This document shows, piece after piece, positions 1-9,902 of a stretch of 64,000 nucleotides of DNA (position 1 is the stretch's first letter; the number at the start of each line of letters is the position of its first letter). The DNA lies in the NCBI GenBank assembly GCA_963765625.1, contig CAVXXD010000005.1, forward strand, positions 248,001 through 312,000. Direction: 5' to 3'. This DNA comes from CAVXXD01 sp963765625. GTDB lineage: Bacteria; Actinomycetota; Geothermincolia; Geothermincolales; Geothermincolaceae. The translations under genes were made by a program, and so were the position numbers. Under the pieces are notes generated by a model, which saw only the letters and a list, made by a program, of their open reading frames with translations, was not told the DNA's origin and did not search any database.

Positions 1-11
1 AGACGGCCGAA

Positions 12-1115
12 TTATTCCGCACGGTTCCAGCCTTTCCAGGCGGAAACGAACTGGTCCATTCTACCAGCTTTTATCGCGCTTCTGCAATCCGTCAGAAGTG
101 CCTGCATAAAGGCGAGGTTGTGCTCCGTTAAAAGCATGTGGGCGAGGATCTCATTGTTTAAGAAGAGGTGGCGGATGTAAGCCCGGCTGAAGCCCCGGCA
201 GGCGGCGCACCCGCAACCATCCTCCAGGGGCGAGAAGTTGTCGCGATGGATGGAATTACGCAGGTTGAGACGGCCCTGCCGGGTGAGAGCGGACCCGTTG
301 CGGGCCAGGCGGGTGGGGAGGACGGAGTCGAACATGTCCACTCCCTGGGCGACGGCCTCCACCAGGCCCTCGGGGTCCCCCACCCCCATGAGGTAACGGG
401 GCTTCCCGGCCGGCAGGTACCCGATCTGACCAGCCAGCGTTTCCAGCATCAGCTCCCGCGGCTCACCTACGCTCAGGCCGCCAATACCGTAGCCGGGGAA
501 ATCGAGCTCCACCGTGAGCTCGGCCGAGCGCCGCCGCTCCGCCGGCCAGGTGCCTCCCTGCACTATGGCGAAGAGAGCCTGCCGGGGATGGCGATGAGCC
601 TGCCGGCAGCGCTTGGCCCAGCGCCAGGTGAGGTCCACCGAGTCCCGAACGTAGGCCTGCTCGCAGGGCCAGGGGGCGCATTCGTCCAGCACCATGGCGA
701 TGTCGGAGCCGAAGGCCTCCTGGGCCCGCACCGCTTCCTCGGGGGAGAAGAAGACCTCCGCGCCGTCGTAGACCGATCGGAAAGTCACGCCTTCTTCCGA
801 GAGCTTAAGAGTTTTAGAGAGAGAGAAGACCTGGTAGCCACCGGAGTCGGTGAGGAGGGCACCGCTCCAGCCGTTGAAGGCGTGCAACCCGCCGGCCGCC
901 TCGATGACCTCGAGGCCGGGGCGGAGGTAGAGGTGGTAGGTGTTGGCCAGCACCAGGCCGTATCCCATCTCCCTCACCCGCTCCGGCATGACCGCCTTGA
1001 CCGAGCCGCGTGTGCCCACCGGCATGAACACCGGGGTTTCCACGTCGCCGTGGGCGGTGTGGAGTACGCCGCAGCGGGCGGCCGTTCTGCTGTCTTTCGC
1101 GGTTATGGTAAACAT
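12..1115 (-). CDS. tgt: tRNA-guanine transglycosylase (Tgt)
   Basis: Exchanges guanine at the wobble position of GUN-anticodon tRNAs for the queuosine precursor preQ1 in the cytoplasm. The 367-aa protein has the family's usual length. The catalytic aspartates are visible in TDSGGYQ (about residue 90) and in FDSVLPTR near residue 263. The structural zinc site CGCAAC plus a downstream His lies near residues 303-320. The ATG follows the end of queA by four bases, so tgt, queA and queH form a queuosine operon. The reading frame is intact, and the gene is read last in this operon as it reaches the window edge. Confidence 0.97.
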   Translation of the reverse strand: MFTITAKDSRTAARCGVLHTAHGDVETPVFMPVGTRGSVKAVMPERVREMGYGLVLANTYHLYLRPGLEVIEAAGGLHAFNGWSGALLTDSGGYQVFSLSKTLKLSEEGVTFRSVYDGAEVFFSPEEAVRAQEAFGSDIAMVLDECAPWPCEQAYVRDSVDLTWRWAKRCRQAHRHPRQALFAIVQGGTWPAERRRSAELTVELDFPGYGIGGLSVGEPRELMLETLAGQIGYLPAGKPRYLMGVGDPEGLVEAVAQGVDMFDSVLPTRLARNGSALTRQGRLNLRNSIHRDNFSPLEDGCGCAACRGFSRAYIRHLFLNNEILAHMLLTEHNLAFMQALLTDCRSAIKAGRMDQFVSAWKGWNRAE

Positions 1116-1119
1116 GTTT

Positions 1120-2150
1120 TCACATTATAAGCATGGCGTCGCCGAAGCTGAAGAAGCGATAACATTCTTCGACCGCTTCACGGTAGGCGCGCATCACCAG
1201 TTCCCGCCCCCGAAGGCGCAGGCCAGCATGAGCAGCGTGGAGCGCGGCAGGTGGAAGTTGGTGAGCAGCACGTCGACGGTGCCAAAGGAATATCCCGGGT
1301 AGATGAAGAGGCTGGTGCCGCCGCGGAAGGGCCGCAGCGCCCCCTCGCTCCAGGCCGTCTCCAGGGAGCGCACCACCGTCGTGCCCACCGCCACCACCCG
1401 GCCGCCCTCCCGGCGTGTCCGGTTTACCAGGGAGCATGTCTCCTCCCCCACTTCTACCTCCTCGGAGTGCATGGGATGGTCCTCCACTATCTCGGACCGC
1501 ACCGGGCGGAAGGTGTCCAGGCCGATCTCCAGGTCGACGTAGCCCGTCTCCACCCCCATGGCCCGCGCTTCCTCGAGGGTGCCCGGGGTAAAGTGGAGAC
1601 CGGCGGTGGGGGCGGCCACCGACCCGGTGCGCGCGGCGTAGACGGTCTGGTAGCGCTCCCCATCCTCGAGTTCTTCTTTGACATAAGGGGGCAGGGGCAC
1701 CCGGCCCAGTTCCTCGATGAGCTCATCCGGCGGCTCCCCGGACCTGGGAAGAAGCTCCACCCGCAGCTCACCCGAGCCCAGGTTCTCCGCCACCCTGACC
1801 TCGAGACGCCCAGCTTCCACCACCACGATGTCACCGGAGCGCAGGCGGCGGGAAGGCCGCCCCAGAGCCTCCCACTTCAGGTGGGCCCGGTCCAGGGGGC
1901 GCAGCAGGAGTATCTCCGCCCGCCCTCCTCCGCGCAGCTTGCCGGGCAAGCGTGCCTTACGCACCCGGTTGCGGTTGAGGACCAGGGCGTCGCCCTTAGC
2001 CAGGTGGGACGCGAAATCCGTGAAGGCAAGGTGCTCGATACTGCCCCCGTCCCGCCTGACCACCAGCAGCCGTGAGGCGTCCCTGGGCTCGACGGGGTGC
2101 TGGGCGATGAGCTCGGGGGGCAGCTCGTAGTCGAACAGGTCTACCCGCAT
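1120..2150 (-). CDS. queA: S-adenosylmethionine:tRNA ribosyltransferase-isomerase (QueA), one apparent frameshift
   Basis: Transfers and isomerises the ribosyl part of SAM onto preQ1 in tRNA, giving epoxyqueuosine. The N-terminus (MRVDLFDYELPPELIAQHP) and LLTNFHLPRSTLLML near the C-terminus are typical of the family. The main frame runs off after AFGG near position 1205. The expected end (GRELVMRAYREAVEE, then FFSFGDAMLI) continues in another frame to a TGA just before tgt. The break lies at a run of five C/G bases, and adding one base restores the protein, so a homopolymer sequencing error is likely. The start overlaps the end of queH by about ten bases, indicating translational coupling. 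Confidence 0.93.
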
Positions 2151-2686
2151 GTTTTTTTCTTGTCGTAACGCTCCCGCTCACTGAAGATACAGCCGCAGTA
2201 AGGCTGGGCGTAGAGGGCGCGCGAACGCGCATCCTGCAGGCCTTCGCGGTAGTAACCGCGGCCGTCCCAGGCCAGGAAGCGCTGGCCCCGGCTGGCCGCG
2301 ATGGACTCGCCCAGCAGCTTGAGCATGTCGTGCTTCTGCCAGGGGCTGGCCAGCAGGGTGGTGGTGAAGGTGTTGAAGCCTTCCTCCATGGCATAGTCGG
2401 CCGTCCTCCGCAGGCGCAGGCGGTAGCACATCTCGCAGCGGTTCTCCTCACGGAAGGAGACGGCGCGGATCCAGTCCTCCGGTTCCCACGGGAGCACTTC
2501 GTAGCTGAAGCCCTCCGAGTCCATGTAGGACTGGAAGGAATCGAGCCGCATCTTGTATTCGCTCCAGGGGTGGATGTTGGGGTTGTAGAAGATGAACCGG
2601 GTAGTGTCGCGCTCCACCGCCATCTCGTGGTCGAGGACGAGGGAGCAAGGCCCGCAACAAGCGTCGATGAGCAATCTCTCCGCCAC
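2141..2686 (-). CDS. queH: Epoxyqueuosine reductase QueH (DUF208 family)
   Basis: Catalyses the last step of queuosine synthesis, reducing epoxyqueuosine to queuosine in tRNA. It is the non-orthologous replacement for cobalamin-dependent QueG. The 181-aa length and cysteine pattern match the family: adjacent Cys10-Cys11 with Cys14, then Cys84-x-x-Cys87 (RCEMCYRLR), then Cys164-x-Cys166 (QPYCGCIFSERER). These ligate a 4Fe-4S cluster and a further metal. It starts two bases after ruvB and overlaps queA. QueH is common in anaerobes, which fits the hydrogenase and glycyl-radical genes nearby. Confidence 0.95.
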   Translation of the reverse strand: MAERLLIDACCGPCSLVLDHEMAVERDTTRFIFYNPNIHPWSEYKMRLDSFQSYMDSEGFSYEVLPWEPEDWIRAVSFREENRCEMCYRLRLRRTADYAMEEGFNTFTTTLLASPWQKHDMLKLLGESIAASRGQRFLAWDGRGYYREGLQDARSRALYAQPYCGCIFSERERYDKKKTCG

Positions 2687-2688
2687 GT

Positions 2689-3711
2689 TCAGAAGAGCCT
2701 TTCTCTTTCCGCCCCGCCGCCGCCCGCCAGTCCCAGGTGGCGGTAGGCGTTCTCGGTCACCACCCGGCCCCGCGGGGTGCGCTGCAGGAAGCCCTCCTGC
2801 ATGAGGAAGGGCTCGTAGACCTCCTCGATGGTGTCGATCTCCTCGCCCACCGAGGCCGCCAGGGTGTTGATGCCCACCGGCCCCCCGCCGAACTTGACGA
2901 TGATGGCCTCGAGGATCATTTTGTCCACCTTGTCCAGGCCGCGGGCGTCCACCTCGAACAGCTCCAGGGCCTCGTCGGCCACCTTGCGGTCGATGAAACC
3001 CTCCGCCTTCACCTGGGCATAATCCCGCACCCGTCGCAGCAGCCGGTTGGCGATGCGCGGCGTGCCGCGCGAACGCAGGGCTATCTCCCCCGCACCTTCG
3101 ACATCGGCATCCACGCCCAGGATGCGCGCCGAACGCTCGACGATGCGGGCCATCTCGGCGTGGTTATAGTAGTCGAAGCGGGAATGGACGCCGAAGCGGT
3201 CGCGCAGTGGGGCCGTAAGCAGGCCGGAACGGGTGGTGGCGCCCACCAGTGTGAAGCTGGGGAGGTCCAGCCGGATGGAGCGGGCCGCCGGCCCCTTGCC
3301 GATGATGATGTCCAGTTTGCGGTCCTCCATGGCCGGGTAGAGCACTTCCTCCACCGTACGGTTGATGCGATGGATCTCGTCGATGAAGAGGACGTCACCG
3401 TCGACCAGGTTGGTGAGGATGGCCGCCAGGTCGCCTGCCCGCTCCATGGCCGGCCCCGAGGTCTGCTTCATCCCCGCCCCCATCTCGTTGGCGATGATCG
3501 TCGCCATGGTGGTTTTACCCAGTCCCGGGGGGCCGGAGAGGAGGACGTGGTCCAGGCTCTCTCCCCGTTCCCGCGCCGCCGAGATGAATATGTGGAAATG
3601 CTCGCGCAGGCGGTCCTGGCCGATGAACTCGTCCAGGTGGCGCGGACGCAGGGTGAGGTCGAGCTCGCGTTCTTCTTCGGTCAGCTGGGGGTCGAGGAGG
3701 CGGTCTTCCAT
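2689..3711 (-). CDS. ruvB: Holliday junction branch-migration helicase RuvB
   Basis: Hexameric AAA+ motor that drives branch migration of Holliday junctions together with RuvA. The 340-aa protein carries Walker A GPPGLGKTT (residues 60-68), Walker B with DEIHR (about 111-115), sensor GATTRSG, and the C-terminal winged-helix region (RTPRGRVVTENAYRHLGL). It sits downstream of ruvA with a 12-base gap, giving the order ruvC-ruvA-ruvB in transcription, followed directly by queH. No oddities are seen and the frame is intact. Confidence 0.98.
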   Translation of the reverse strand: MEDRLLDPQLTEEERELDLTLRPRHLDEFIGQDRLREHFHIFISAARERGESLDHVLLSGPPGLGKTTMATIIANEMGAGMKQTSGPAMERAGDLAAILTNLVDGDVLFIDEIHRINRTVEEVLYPAMEDRKLDIIIGKGPAARSIRLDLPSFTLVGATTRSGLLTAPLRDRFGVHSRFDYYNHAEMARIVERSARILGVDADVEGAGEIALRSRGTPRIANRLLRRVRDYAQVKAEGFIDRKVADEALELFEVDARGLDKVDKMILEAIIVKFGGGPVGINTLAASVGEEIDTIEEVYEPFLMQEGFLQRTPRGRVVTENAYRHLGLAGGGGAERERLF

Positions 3712-3723
3712 GGCTCCTGCCCC

Positions 3724-4317
3724 TTACTCCCCGCCCAGGTGGGTCAGGGCGTAGCGGATGAGCTGCTCGACCTCGGGCTCCCCGTCGCCGGTGTAGCCCT
3801 CCAGGGCCTTTGCCGCCTCGGCCGGGGAGTAACCCAGGCCACGCAGGGCTTCGCGAGCGTCCCGCAGCGTCTCGCCGGAGACCGGGCCGGCCATCCCGGC
3901 CAGTTCCTCGGGGAAAGGGCCCAGCCTGTCCTTCAACTCCATCAGCAGGCGCTGGCCGGACTTTTTCCCCACCCCGGGGATGGTGGTAAGGGAGTCCAGG
4001 TCCCCGGTGGCCACCACCCTCAACAGGTCGTCCGGCTTGAAGGCCGAGAGTATGACCAGGGCCATGCGCGGCCCCACTCCGCTGACGCAGATGAGCTGGA
4101 GGAAGAATTCCTTCTCGCGGGGGTCGGCGAAACCGTAGAGTTGCAACAGGTCCTCCCGCACGTGGAGGTGGCTTAAGAGCCTGACCTTCGACCCGAGCTG
4201 CGGCAGGCTCTCCAGAGTGCGGCCGGAGACGAAGAGCTGCAGGCCCAGGCCACCCACTTCCACCACGGCCGAGTCCTCCCGCTTTTCTGCCAGCTTTCCT
4301 TCCACCGAGGCTATCAA
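3724..4317 (-). CDS. ruvA: Holliday junction DNA-binding protein RuvA
   Basis: Tetrameric protein that holds the Holliday junction open and loads RuvB. The 197-aa protein has the N-terminal OB-fold (MIASVEGKLAEK), two helix-hairpin-helix motifs (SGVGPRMAL and IPGVGKKSGQRL), and a C-terminal three-helix domain that would contact RuvB (ALRGLGYSPAEAAKAL). The start is a TTG with AAGGAG about ten bases upstream; TTG starts recur in this window (also hypC, hydrogenase small subunit, cdsA, rseP, xerC, dprA). It lies between ruvC and ruvB. Confidence 0.97.
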   Translation of the reverse strand: MIASVEGKLAEKREDSAVVEVGGLGLQLFVSGRTLESLPQLGSKVRLLSHLHVREDLLQLYGFADPREKEFFLQLICVSGVGPRMALVILSAFKPDDLLRVVATGDLDSLTTIPGVGKKSGQRLLMELKDRLGPFPEELAGMAGPVSGETLRDAREALRGLGYSPAEAAKALEGYTGDGEPEVEQLIRYALTHLGGE

Positions 4318-4345
4318 TACTCCGTTGCTCCTTATCCCGGCAGGG

Positions 4346-4843
4346 CTAGGTCGCCCCGTCGATATACTTTTTCATATTGGCGGACTGCAGGTGGCAAAGG
4401 GCCAGGGCCAGGGCGTCCGAAGCATGGGAGGAAGGCAGCTTGCCTTCGATCCCCAGCAGGGCCTTGACCATGTACCCGACCTGGTCCTTGCTGGCCCGCC
4501 CGTTGCCCACCATGGACATCTTTACCTCCAGGGGCGTGTACTCGCCCACCTCCACCCCGGCGCGCTGAGCGGCCAGGATGATGACGCCCCGGGCCTGGCC
4601 CACGTTCATGGCGCTACGGACATTGGCATTGAAGAAGAGCTGCTCCACTGCCACTGCCTGAGGGGCGTAGGTGCGCAGCAGTTCCTCGGTCTCCGTGAAT
4701 ATCTTATCCAGGCGCTCCGACAAAAGGGCCCCGGGGGAGGTCTGGATGCCTCCGTATCCCAGGGTCCGTACGCGGTTTCCTTCCGACTCCACCACCCCGT
4801 AGCCGGTGTTGGCCAGGCCGGGGTCGATGCCCATGACTATCAC
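4346..4843 (-). CDS. ruvC: Crossover junction endodeoxyribonuclease RuvC
   Basis: Dimeric resolvase that makes paired nicks in Holliday junctions. The acidic active site is visible as Asp7 in GIDPG, Glu67 in AVEQLF, and His140/Asp143 in SSHASDALALAL, an RNase H-like arrangement. At 165 aa it has the usual family size. The GTG start lies just after the yebC stop. It is the first resolvasome gene of the ruvC-ruvA-ruvB cluster, downstream of yebC as in other Actinomycetota. Confidence 0.97.
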   Translation of the reverse strand: MIVMGIDPGLANTGYGVVESEGNRVRTLGYGGIQTSPGALLSERLDKIFTETEELLRTYAPQAVAVEQLFFNANVRSAMNVGQARGVIILAAQRAGVEVGEYTPLEVKMSMVGNGRASKDQVGYMVKALLGIEGKLPSSHASDALALALCHLQSANMKKYIDGAT

Positions 4844-4849
4844 CAGCGG

Positions 4850-5608
4850 TTACCCTTCCTGCGAGAGCTCCTCCATCACTTCGTCGGAGATGTCGAAGTT
4901 GGAGTAGACCTCCTGCACGTCGTCGTTTTCTTCCAGGGCGTCGATGAGCCTGAGGATCTTCTTGGCCGTGTCCTTTTCCAGCTGGACGGTGTTTTTAGGC
5001 AACATGGTGATCTCGGCCGAGGCGAAGGCGATATCCCTGGCCTGCAGGCTCTCCAGCACCCCCCGAAAACTCTCGGAGTCGGTGGTGATCTCAAAGAGGT
5101 CGTCTTCGGCGCTCATGTCCTCTGCTCCCGCCTCCAGGGCGATCTCCAGCAGGTCGTCCTCTTCCACCCCGGTGTCCCGGTTCACGGTGATTACCCCCTT
5201 GCGCTCGAACATCCAGGCGACGCTTCCGGTGGTACCCAGGGAGCCCCCGGCCCGGTTGAAGATGCGCCGGACGTCGGCGGCGGCGCGGTTGCGGTTGTCG
5301 GTCATGACGTCGACCATCACCGCCACGCCGTTGACGCCGTAACCCTCGTAGGTGATGTTCTCGAAGATGACCCCGCCGGACTCCCCGGTGCCCCGCTTGA
5401 TGGCCCGCTCGATGTTTTCCTTGGGCATGGAGTAGCTCTTGGCTTTTTCGATGGCGTTGGCCAGCGAGACGTTCATGTCCGGATTGCCCCCGCCGTCCTT
5501 CGCCGCCACCATGATGGCGCGGGAAAGCTTCGAGAACAACTGCCCCCGCTTGGCGTCTTCGGCGCCTTTCTTGTGCTTGATGGATGACCACTTGGAATGT
5601 CCGGACAT
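4850..5608 (-). CDS. yebC: YebC/PmpR-family regulator
   Basis: Member of the YebC family, whose members act as DNA-binding regulators or as translation factors relieving stalls at proline stretches; which role applies here cannot be read from sequence. The 252-aa protein starts with the hallmark MSGHSKWSSIKHKK and contains the three-domain family layout (KDGGGNPDMN, then NRAAADVRRIFNRAGG, then an acidic central domain). A strong AAGGAGGAG lies directly upstream of the ATG. Its first 136 bases are overlapped by an extended pdxT frame, which I consider artificial. Confidence 0.96.
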   Translation of the reverse strand: MSGHSKWSSIKHKKGAEDAKRGQLFSKLSRAIMVAAKDGGGNPDMNVSLANAIEKAKSYSMPKENIERAIKRGTGESGGVIFENITYEGYGVNGVAVMVDVMTDNRNRAAADVRRIFNRAGGSLGTTGSVAWMFERKGVITVNRDTGVEEDDLLEIALEAGAEDMSAEDDLFEITTDSESFRGVLESLQARDIAFASAEITMLPKNTVQLEKDTAKKILRLIDALEENDDVQEVYSNFDISDEVMEELSQEG

Positions 5609-6213
5609 GACTCCTCCTTCTTATGCTTATACTCCTCCACCATGTGGATGAAATAGCGGTGTATCCGGTCGTCGTCGGTGAGCTCGGGGTGGAAAGCGCC
5701 GGCCAGCAACCGCCCCTGGCGCGCCATGACCACACGGTCCCGGCAGATTGAGAGCACTTCCACGCCCTCTCCCGTCTCTTCTATCCAGGGAGCCCTTATG
5801 AAGATCGCCCGGAAGGGACGGTCCGCCTGTTCTATTCCTTTGACTTCCAGGTCGGCCTCGAAGCTGTCCACCTGCCGCCCGAAGGCATTGCGGCGGGCTA
5901 CCATGTCCATCAGGCCCAGAAGCGGCTGCTCACCTTCGGCCACCCGTTTCGCCAGCACGATGAGGCCGGCGCAGGTGCCGAAGATGGGCAGGCCGTCCGC
6001 CGCGCGCTCCCGCAGCTTGTCACCGAAGCCGTCCCGCACGATGAGCTTGCCGATGGTGGTGCTCTCCCCGCCCGGGATGATCAGGCCATCACAGGAAAGA
6101 AGCTCTGAGGGATACTTGACCTCGGTCCCTCGAGCTCCGCAGCGCTTGAGCATGTTCAGGTGCTCGCGCACCGCCCCCTGCAGGGCCAGCACGCCGATGG
6201 TCGTTACGCTCAT
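5473..6213 (-). CDS. pdxT: Pyridoxal 5'-phosphate synthase glutaminase subunit PdxT, overlong 3' end
   Basis: Hydrolyses glutamine and channels ammonia to PdxS for vitamin B6 synthesis. The class I amidotransferase signature is complete: PGGEST (about residue 48), nucleophile Cys81 in GTCAGL, and His175/Glu177 in FHPE. Homologues end about residue 195 (here HMVEEY). The open frame runs about 46 further residues, antiparallel to no known domain and lying wholly over yebC in another frame. A one-base error near 5625 would restore a TAA, so the real gene probably ends about there. SD GGGAGG precedes the ATG, and pdxS lies 28 bases upstream. Confidence 0.94.
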   Translation of the reverse strand: MSVTTIGVLALQGAVREHLNMLKRCGARGTEVKYPSELLSCDGLIIPGGESTTIGKLIVRDGFGDKLRERAADGLPIFGTCAGLIVLAKRVAEGEQPLLGLMDMVARRNAFGRQVDSFEADLEVKGIEQADRPFRAIFIRAPWIEETGEGVEVLSICRDRVVMARQGRLLAGAFHPELTDDDRIHRYFIHMVEEYKHKKEESCPDIPSGHPSSTRKAPKTPSGGSCSRSFPAPSWWRRRTAGAIRT

Positions 6214-6241
6214 GTGCCTCCCGCGTTTCTCGCCCCGCGGC

Positions 6242-7126
<885 letters not shown>

Positions 7127-7259
7127 CTTTATCACTTCCTGCTTTCCGTAATAGTTCTCAAGAAATATGACTGGTGATGTTTGTTCAGGATGGGCTACGC
7201 AGCATGTCTGTCCAGCCTCCGCCTACATTTTTATCATATATTATGCGCTGATGCTATTG

Positions 7260-7296
7260 AAAGCAAAAGAGGAGGGCCGGCGGTTGCCGGCCCTCC
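7260..7296 (-). terminator. Intrinsic terminator after the repeat-protein gene
   Basis: Perfect 11-bp stem GGAGGGCCGGC with a four-base loop (7271-7296). Read on the minus strand it is followed by TCTTTTGCTTTC. It lies about 27 bases past the stop of the repeat protein and before pdxS, so it should end the transcript of the hydrogen/repeat-protein region and insulate pdxS. Confidence 0.85.
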
Positions 7297-7322
7297 GGGG
7301 TATTGTCGGTTGACGTTGACGG

Positions 7323-9637
7323 TTACTCGCCGAATCCGATGGAGCAGGTGCCTCCGGTCTTGACCGAGCCGTCACCCTGGTCGGTGTAGACGAAGTACAT
7401 GGCCCTCTCCACCGCCACGCCGACCATGGCGTCCGCGCCGGCTCCATCCGGCAGGGACGCGGTCACGTAGGTGGAGACGTCCGAGTCCTCCAGGCCCGTG
7501 ATATCGTCCACCTTCAGGGTCAGGCGGGAGTTGGGAGCGACGGTGCAAACCGAGGGGGTCGCGGCACCGGACGGGGTCATGAACTCGAAGGTGACCACCT
7601 GTTCGTTGTCGTAGGGGTTGACCACCAGGATGTAGGTGTCGAACCCGCCGCCGGTGTAGCCCTCGGCCAGGAACCATCTGCTGTGGAGCTCGGACGCGCC
7701 GATGGAGGTGGCGCCGTCGTTGGCCGTGCCGTAGTTGAAGTAGACCGAGCGCTCGGCCACGATGCCGGTGGGTACGTCGGTTACGGTGAGGTCGAGTTCG
7801 CCCTCGATCTGGTCGTCCATGATAGGGCGTCTGGGTCTCGACGGTCTCGTTGGCATCCACCAGGGCCGTGGTCAGGGGCGCGGCGTAGCCGAAGGCTTCT
7901 TCCGCGCTGACCAGGTCGTTGTCGCTGGTGTCCGCCGCTTCATGGACAGGCCCTTGACGAAGAAGTTGGCGAAGGGGCCGCTGCCGGAATCGCCGGTGGC
8001 CGTGGAATAGACGGTGTCCAGGTACTCGTGACGGAGTTCGCCCTTGTCGCAGGAACCCGCTACGATGCGTCCCGGCCCGGCCAGTTCTCCGGCTAGTTCT
8101 CCCGAATTGTCGCAGTCGAAGATGGCCAGGAGATTCTCCGTCTGCAGGGCGCCGAAGTAGGCCTCGAGCTCGGTGGTGCCGACCACGCCGTCGGAGAGGA
8201 CGATCTCGTTCTCGGTGCCGGCCGTGCTGTTCCCCACGAAGTCGAAGACGACGATGTCGTTGGCGTCGGCCACGCCGGCCAGCCATTCCATGTCAGACTG
8301 CAGGGTCGATTTCTTCTCGGGGGTGGAGATGCTGGTGATGTCGTCCCAGGTCGCCGCGGGGTCGGTGTCGCTGCGATACCTGATCTGGTCGTAGGTGAAA
8401 CCGCAGTAGTCCACCAGGCGGTGCTTGAGGTCGTACATGTCCTCCTGGGCGTAGAGCCTCGCTCATCGGCGCCGCAGCGCTCTCAACCGCGTAGAGCACC
8501 GCGTAGCGCTCCACCGGGTCGTCGACGGAAGCGGCCTGCAGGGTCACCGGACGGGTGGCCGTCACCTTGGTGGATACGTCGGTGCCTTCCAGGCCCGGCG
8601 ACCGTAGTCGACGTGGATGGTAGTCGCGCGACCAGGGGGTGACGTTCTCGGGGTGCACACGCTGACCGGGACGAAGCCGGGCTGGTTGGAGTAGAAGGTG
8701 TAGGTGATGTCCACGGTGTAGCCCGAGGGGTTCATGCAGGTGACCCAGGTGTCGAAGTCGTCCCCGGTGTAGCCCTCCGGCAGGTACCATTCGGAGGAGG
8801 TGCCGGTGGCGCCGATGGAGTTGGAGCCGCCCTCCTTGCCGTAGTAGTCGAAGTACATGGCCCGCTCAGCCACGATGCCCTGGTCCGAGTAGATCACCGT
8901 AGACACGTCGGTGTTCTCGAAGGTCACGACCTTCGGATCGGCCGGCGTCTCCTCGGCGGTGGCCGCGATGATGTTTTCGGTGCCCTCCGTCCAGACCAGG
9001 TCGTTGAGCTTCAGGGTCATGCGCTTCCCGGCAGGTACGGTGACCTTGAAGGGATAGTAGGTCCCCTCCCCCGGCTTCATCAGCTTGACGGTGGCGTTGG
9101 TGTCCGTATCGTTGGGGTTCATCAGCAGAACGTAGGTGTCGAAGCCGTCGCCGGTATGCCCTTCCGGCAGGTACCAGCTGCTGCTGGTGCTGTGCGCCCC
9201 GATGGTGGAATGGCCGCCGGAGCGTTCGCCGATGCCGGTCTGGTAGTCGAAGTACATGGCCCGCTCGCAGATGATGCCGTTGCCGCCCTCGATGATCTTG
9301 ACCTCGGTGGCCACCTCCGCCCCCGCTTCCAGCCCTGGCACGGAGTTGAGGTAGATGGAGGTCCTGGTCTCACCGGTGATGTCCAGCATCCATGGTAGAG
9401 TGGCATCCTGTCGGGGGTGAGGAACCTCAACTGGACCTTGGCGTCCACCTCAAAGGGGTTCTGGATGAGGACCCAGGTGTCGAAAGAGCCACCCGTGTAG
9501 CCCTCGGCGAAGTACCAGCCCGTCGGGCAGGCCTTCTGGAAGCTGCCGGCCGGCGCGAAGCTGAGCGCTCCCGCCACTAACAATACGGAAAAAGCCATAA
9601 TGATGAATAACTTGCCGGTCTTCTTTGCAGTGTTCAT
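7323..9637 (-). CDS. Secreted repeat protein (DUF5719-like repeats) with embedded caspase/legumain-fold domain; several apparent frameshifts
   Basis: Predicted extracellular protein of about 770 codons once frames are joined. An ATG six bases after AGGAGGG starts a signal peptide (KLFIIMAFSVLLVAGALSFA). Four copies of the motif W-[YF]-[LF]-[AP]-E-G-[YH]-T-G-x-x-F-D-T follow, near 9500, 9150, 8760 and 7650; such repeats occur in actinobacterial surface proteins. Between the third and fourth copy (about 8530-7830) is a caspase/legumain-like domain: RYAVLYAV, then DIVVFDFVGNSTAG, LLAIFDCDNSGE, and ANFFVKGL with DLVSAEEAFGYA. The usual SGHG and DACxSG read VGNS and DCDNSG, so His and Cys appear lost. 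Frames change near 9395, 8640-8590, 8460, 7940 and 7826, so this is either error-rich sequence or a decaying gene. Confidence 0.7.
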
Positions 9638-9655
9638 GTGCATCCCTCCTTTCTT

Positions 9656-9697
9656 AAAAACGGGAAGGCCGCGCCGACTCCTCGAGGTCGCGGCCTT
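9656..9697 (-). terminator. Terminator-type hairpin just upstream of the repeat-protein ribosome-binding site
   Basis: Stem AAGGCCGCG/CGCGGCCTT (9 bp, 15-base loop), followed on the minus strand by CCCGTTTTTAAG. The T-run ends only a few bases before the AAGGAGGG of the repeat-protein gene, leaving no room for a promoter in between. It therefore acts either as a leader attenuator of that gene or as the distal terminator of the hyp genes with leaky read-through. Confidence 0.65.
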
Positions 9698-9732
9698 CAG
9701 GTACGCAAACACCTCTCTCCTTTCCCGGTTCC

Positions 9733-9758
9733 AGGCAACCGATACAGGCAACCGATAC
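9733..9758. repeat. Perfect 13-bp tandem duplication in the leader
   Basis: AGGCAACCGATAC occurs twice with no gap. It lies in the roughly 265-base non-coding stretch between hypE and the repeat-protein start, upstream of the attenuator hairpin. The rest of that stretch shows no gene. An AT-rich patch near 9820-9845 could hold a promoter, but I see no convincing -35/-10 pair. Confidence 0.7.
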
Positions 9759-9902
9759 AACACCCTCAATTGTTCTATCGGACCGCCGGAAAACCTGCTT
9801 GAGAAGCTGGAGGATTTCGTAACATAATCGTGACATAAATCAGGTGAGCGGCGCAGGCAACCTCGGAAACGGTCGATAGGGCCTGGAGAACGGTACGGCC
9901 CT

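Noticed and set aside
2737..5587. Long plus-strand open frames (over 450 codons) over ruvB, ruvA, ruvC and yebC
   Set aside because: They are antisense shadows of GC-rich genes: low-complexity His/Gly/Arg/Val composition, no domains, and well-supported genes on the other strand.
7323..9637. Repeat protein annotated as an active caspase-like protease
   Set aside because: Both catalytic positions read as other residues in the available sequence.
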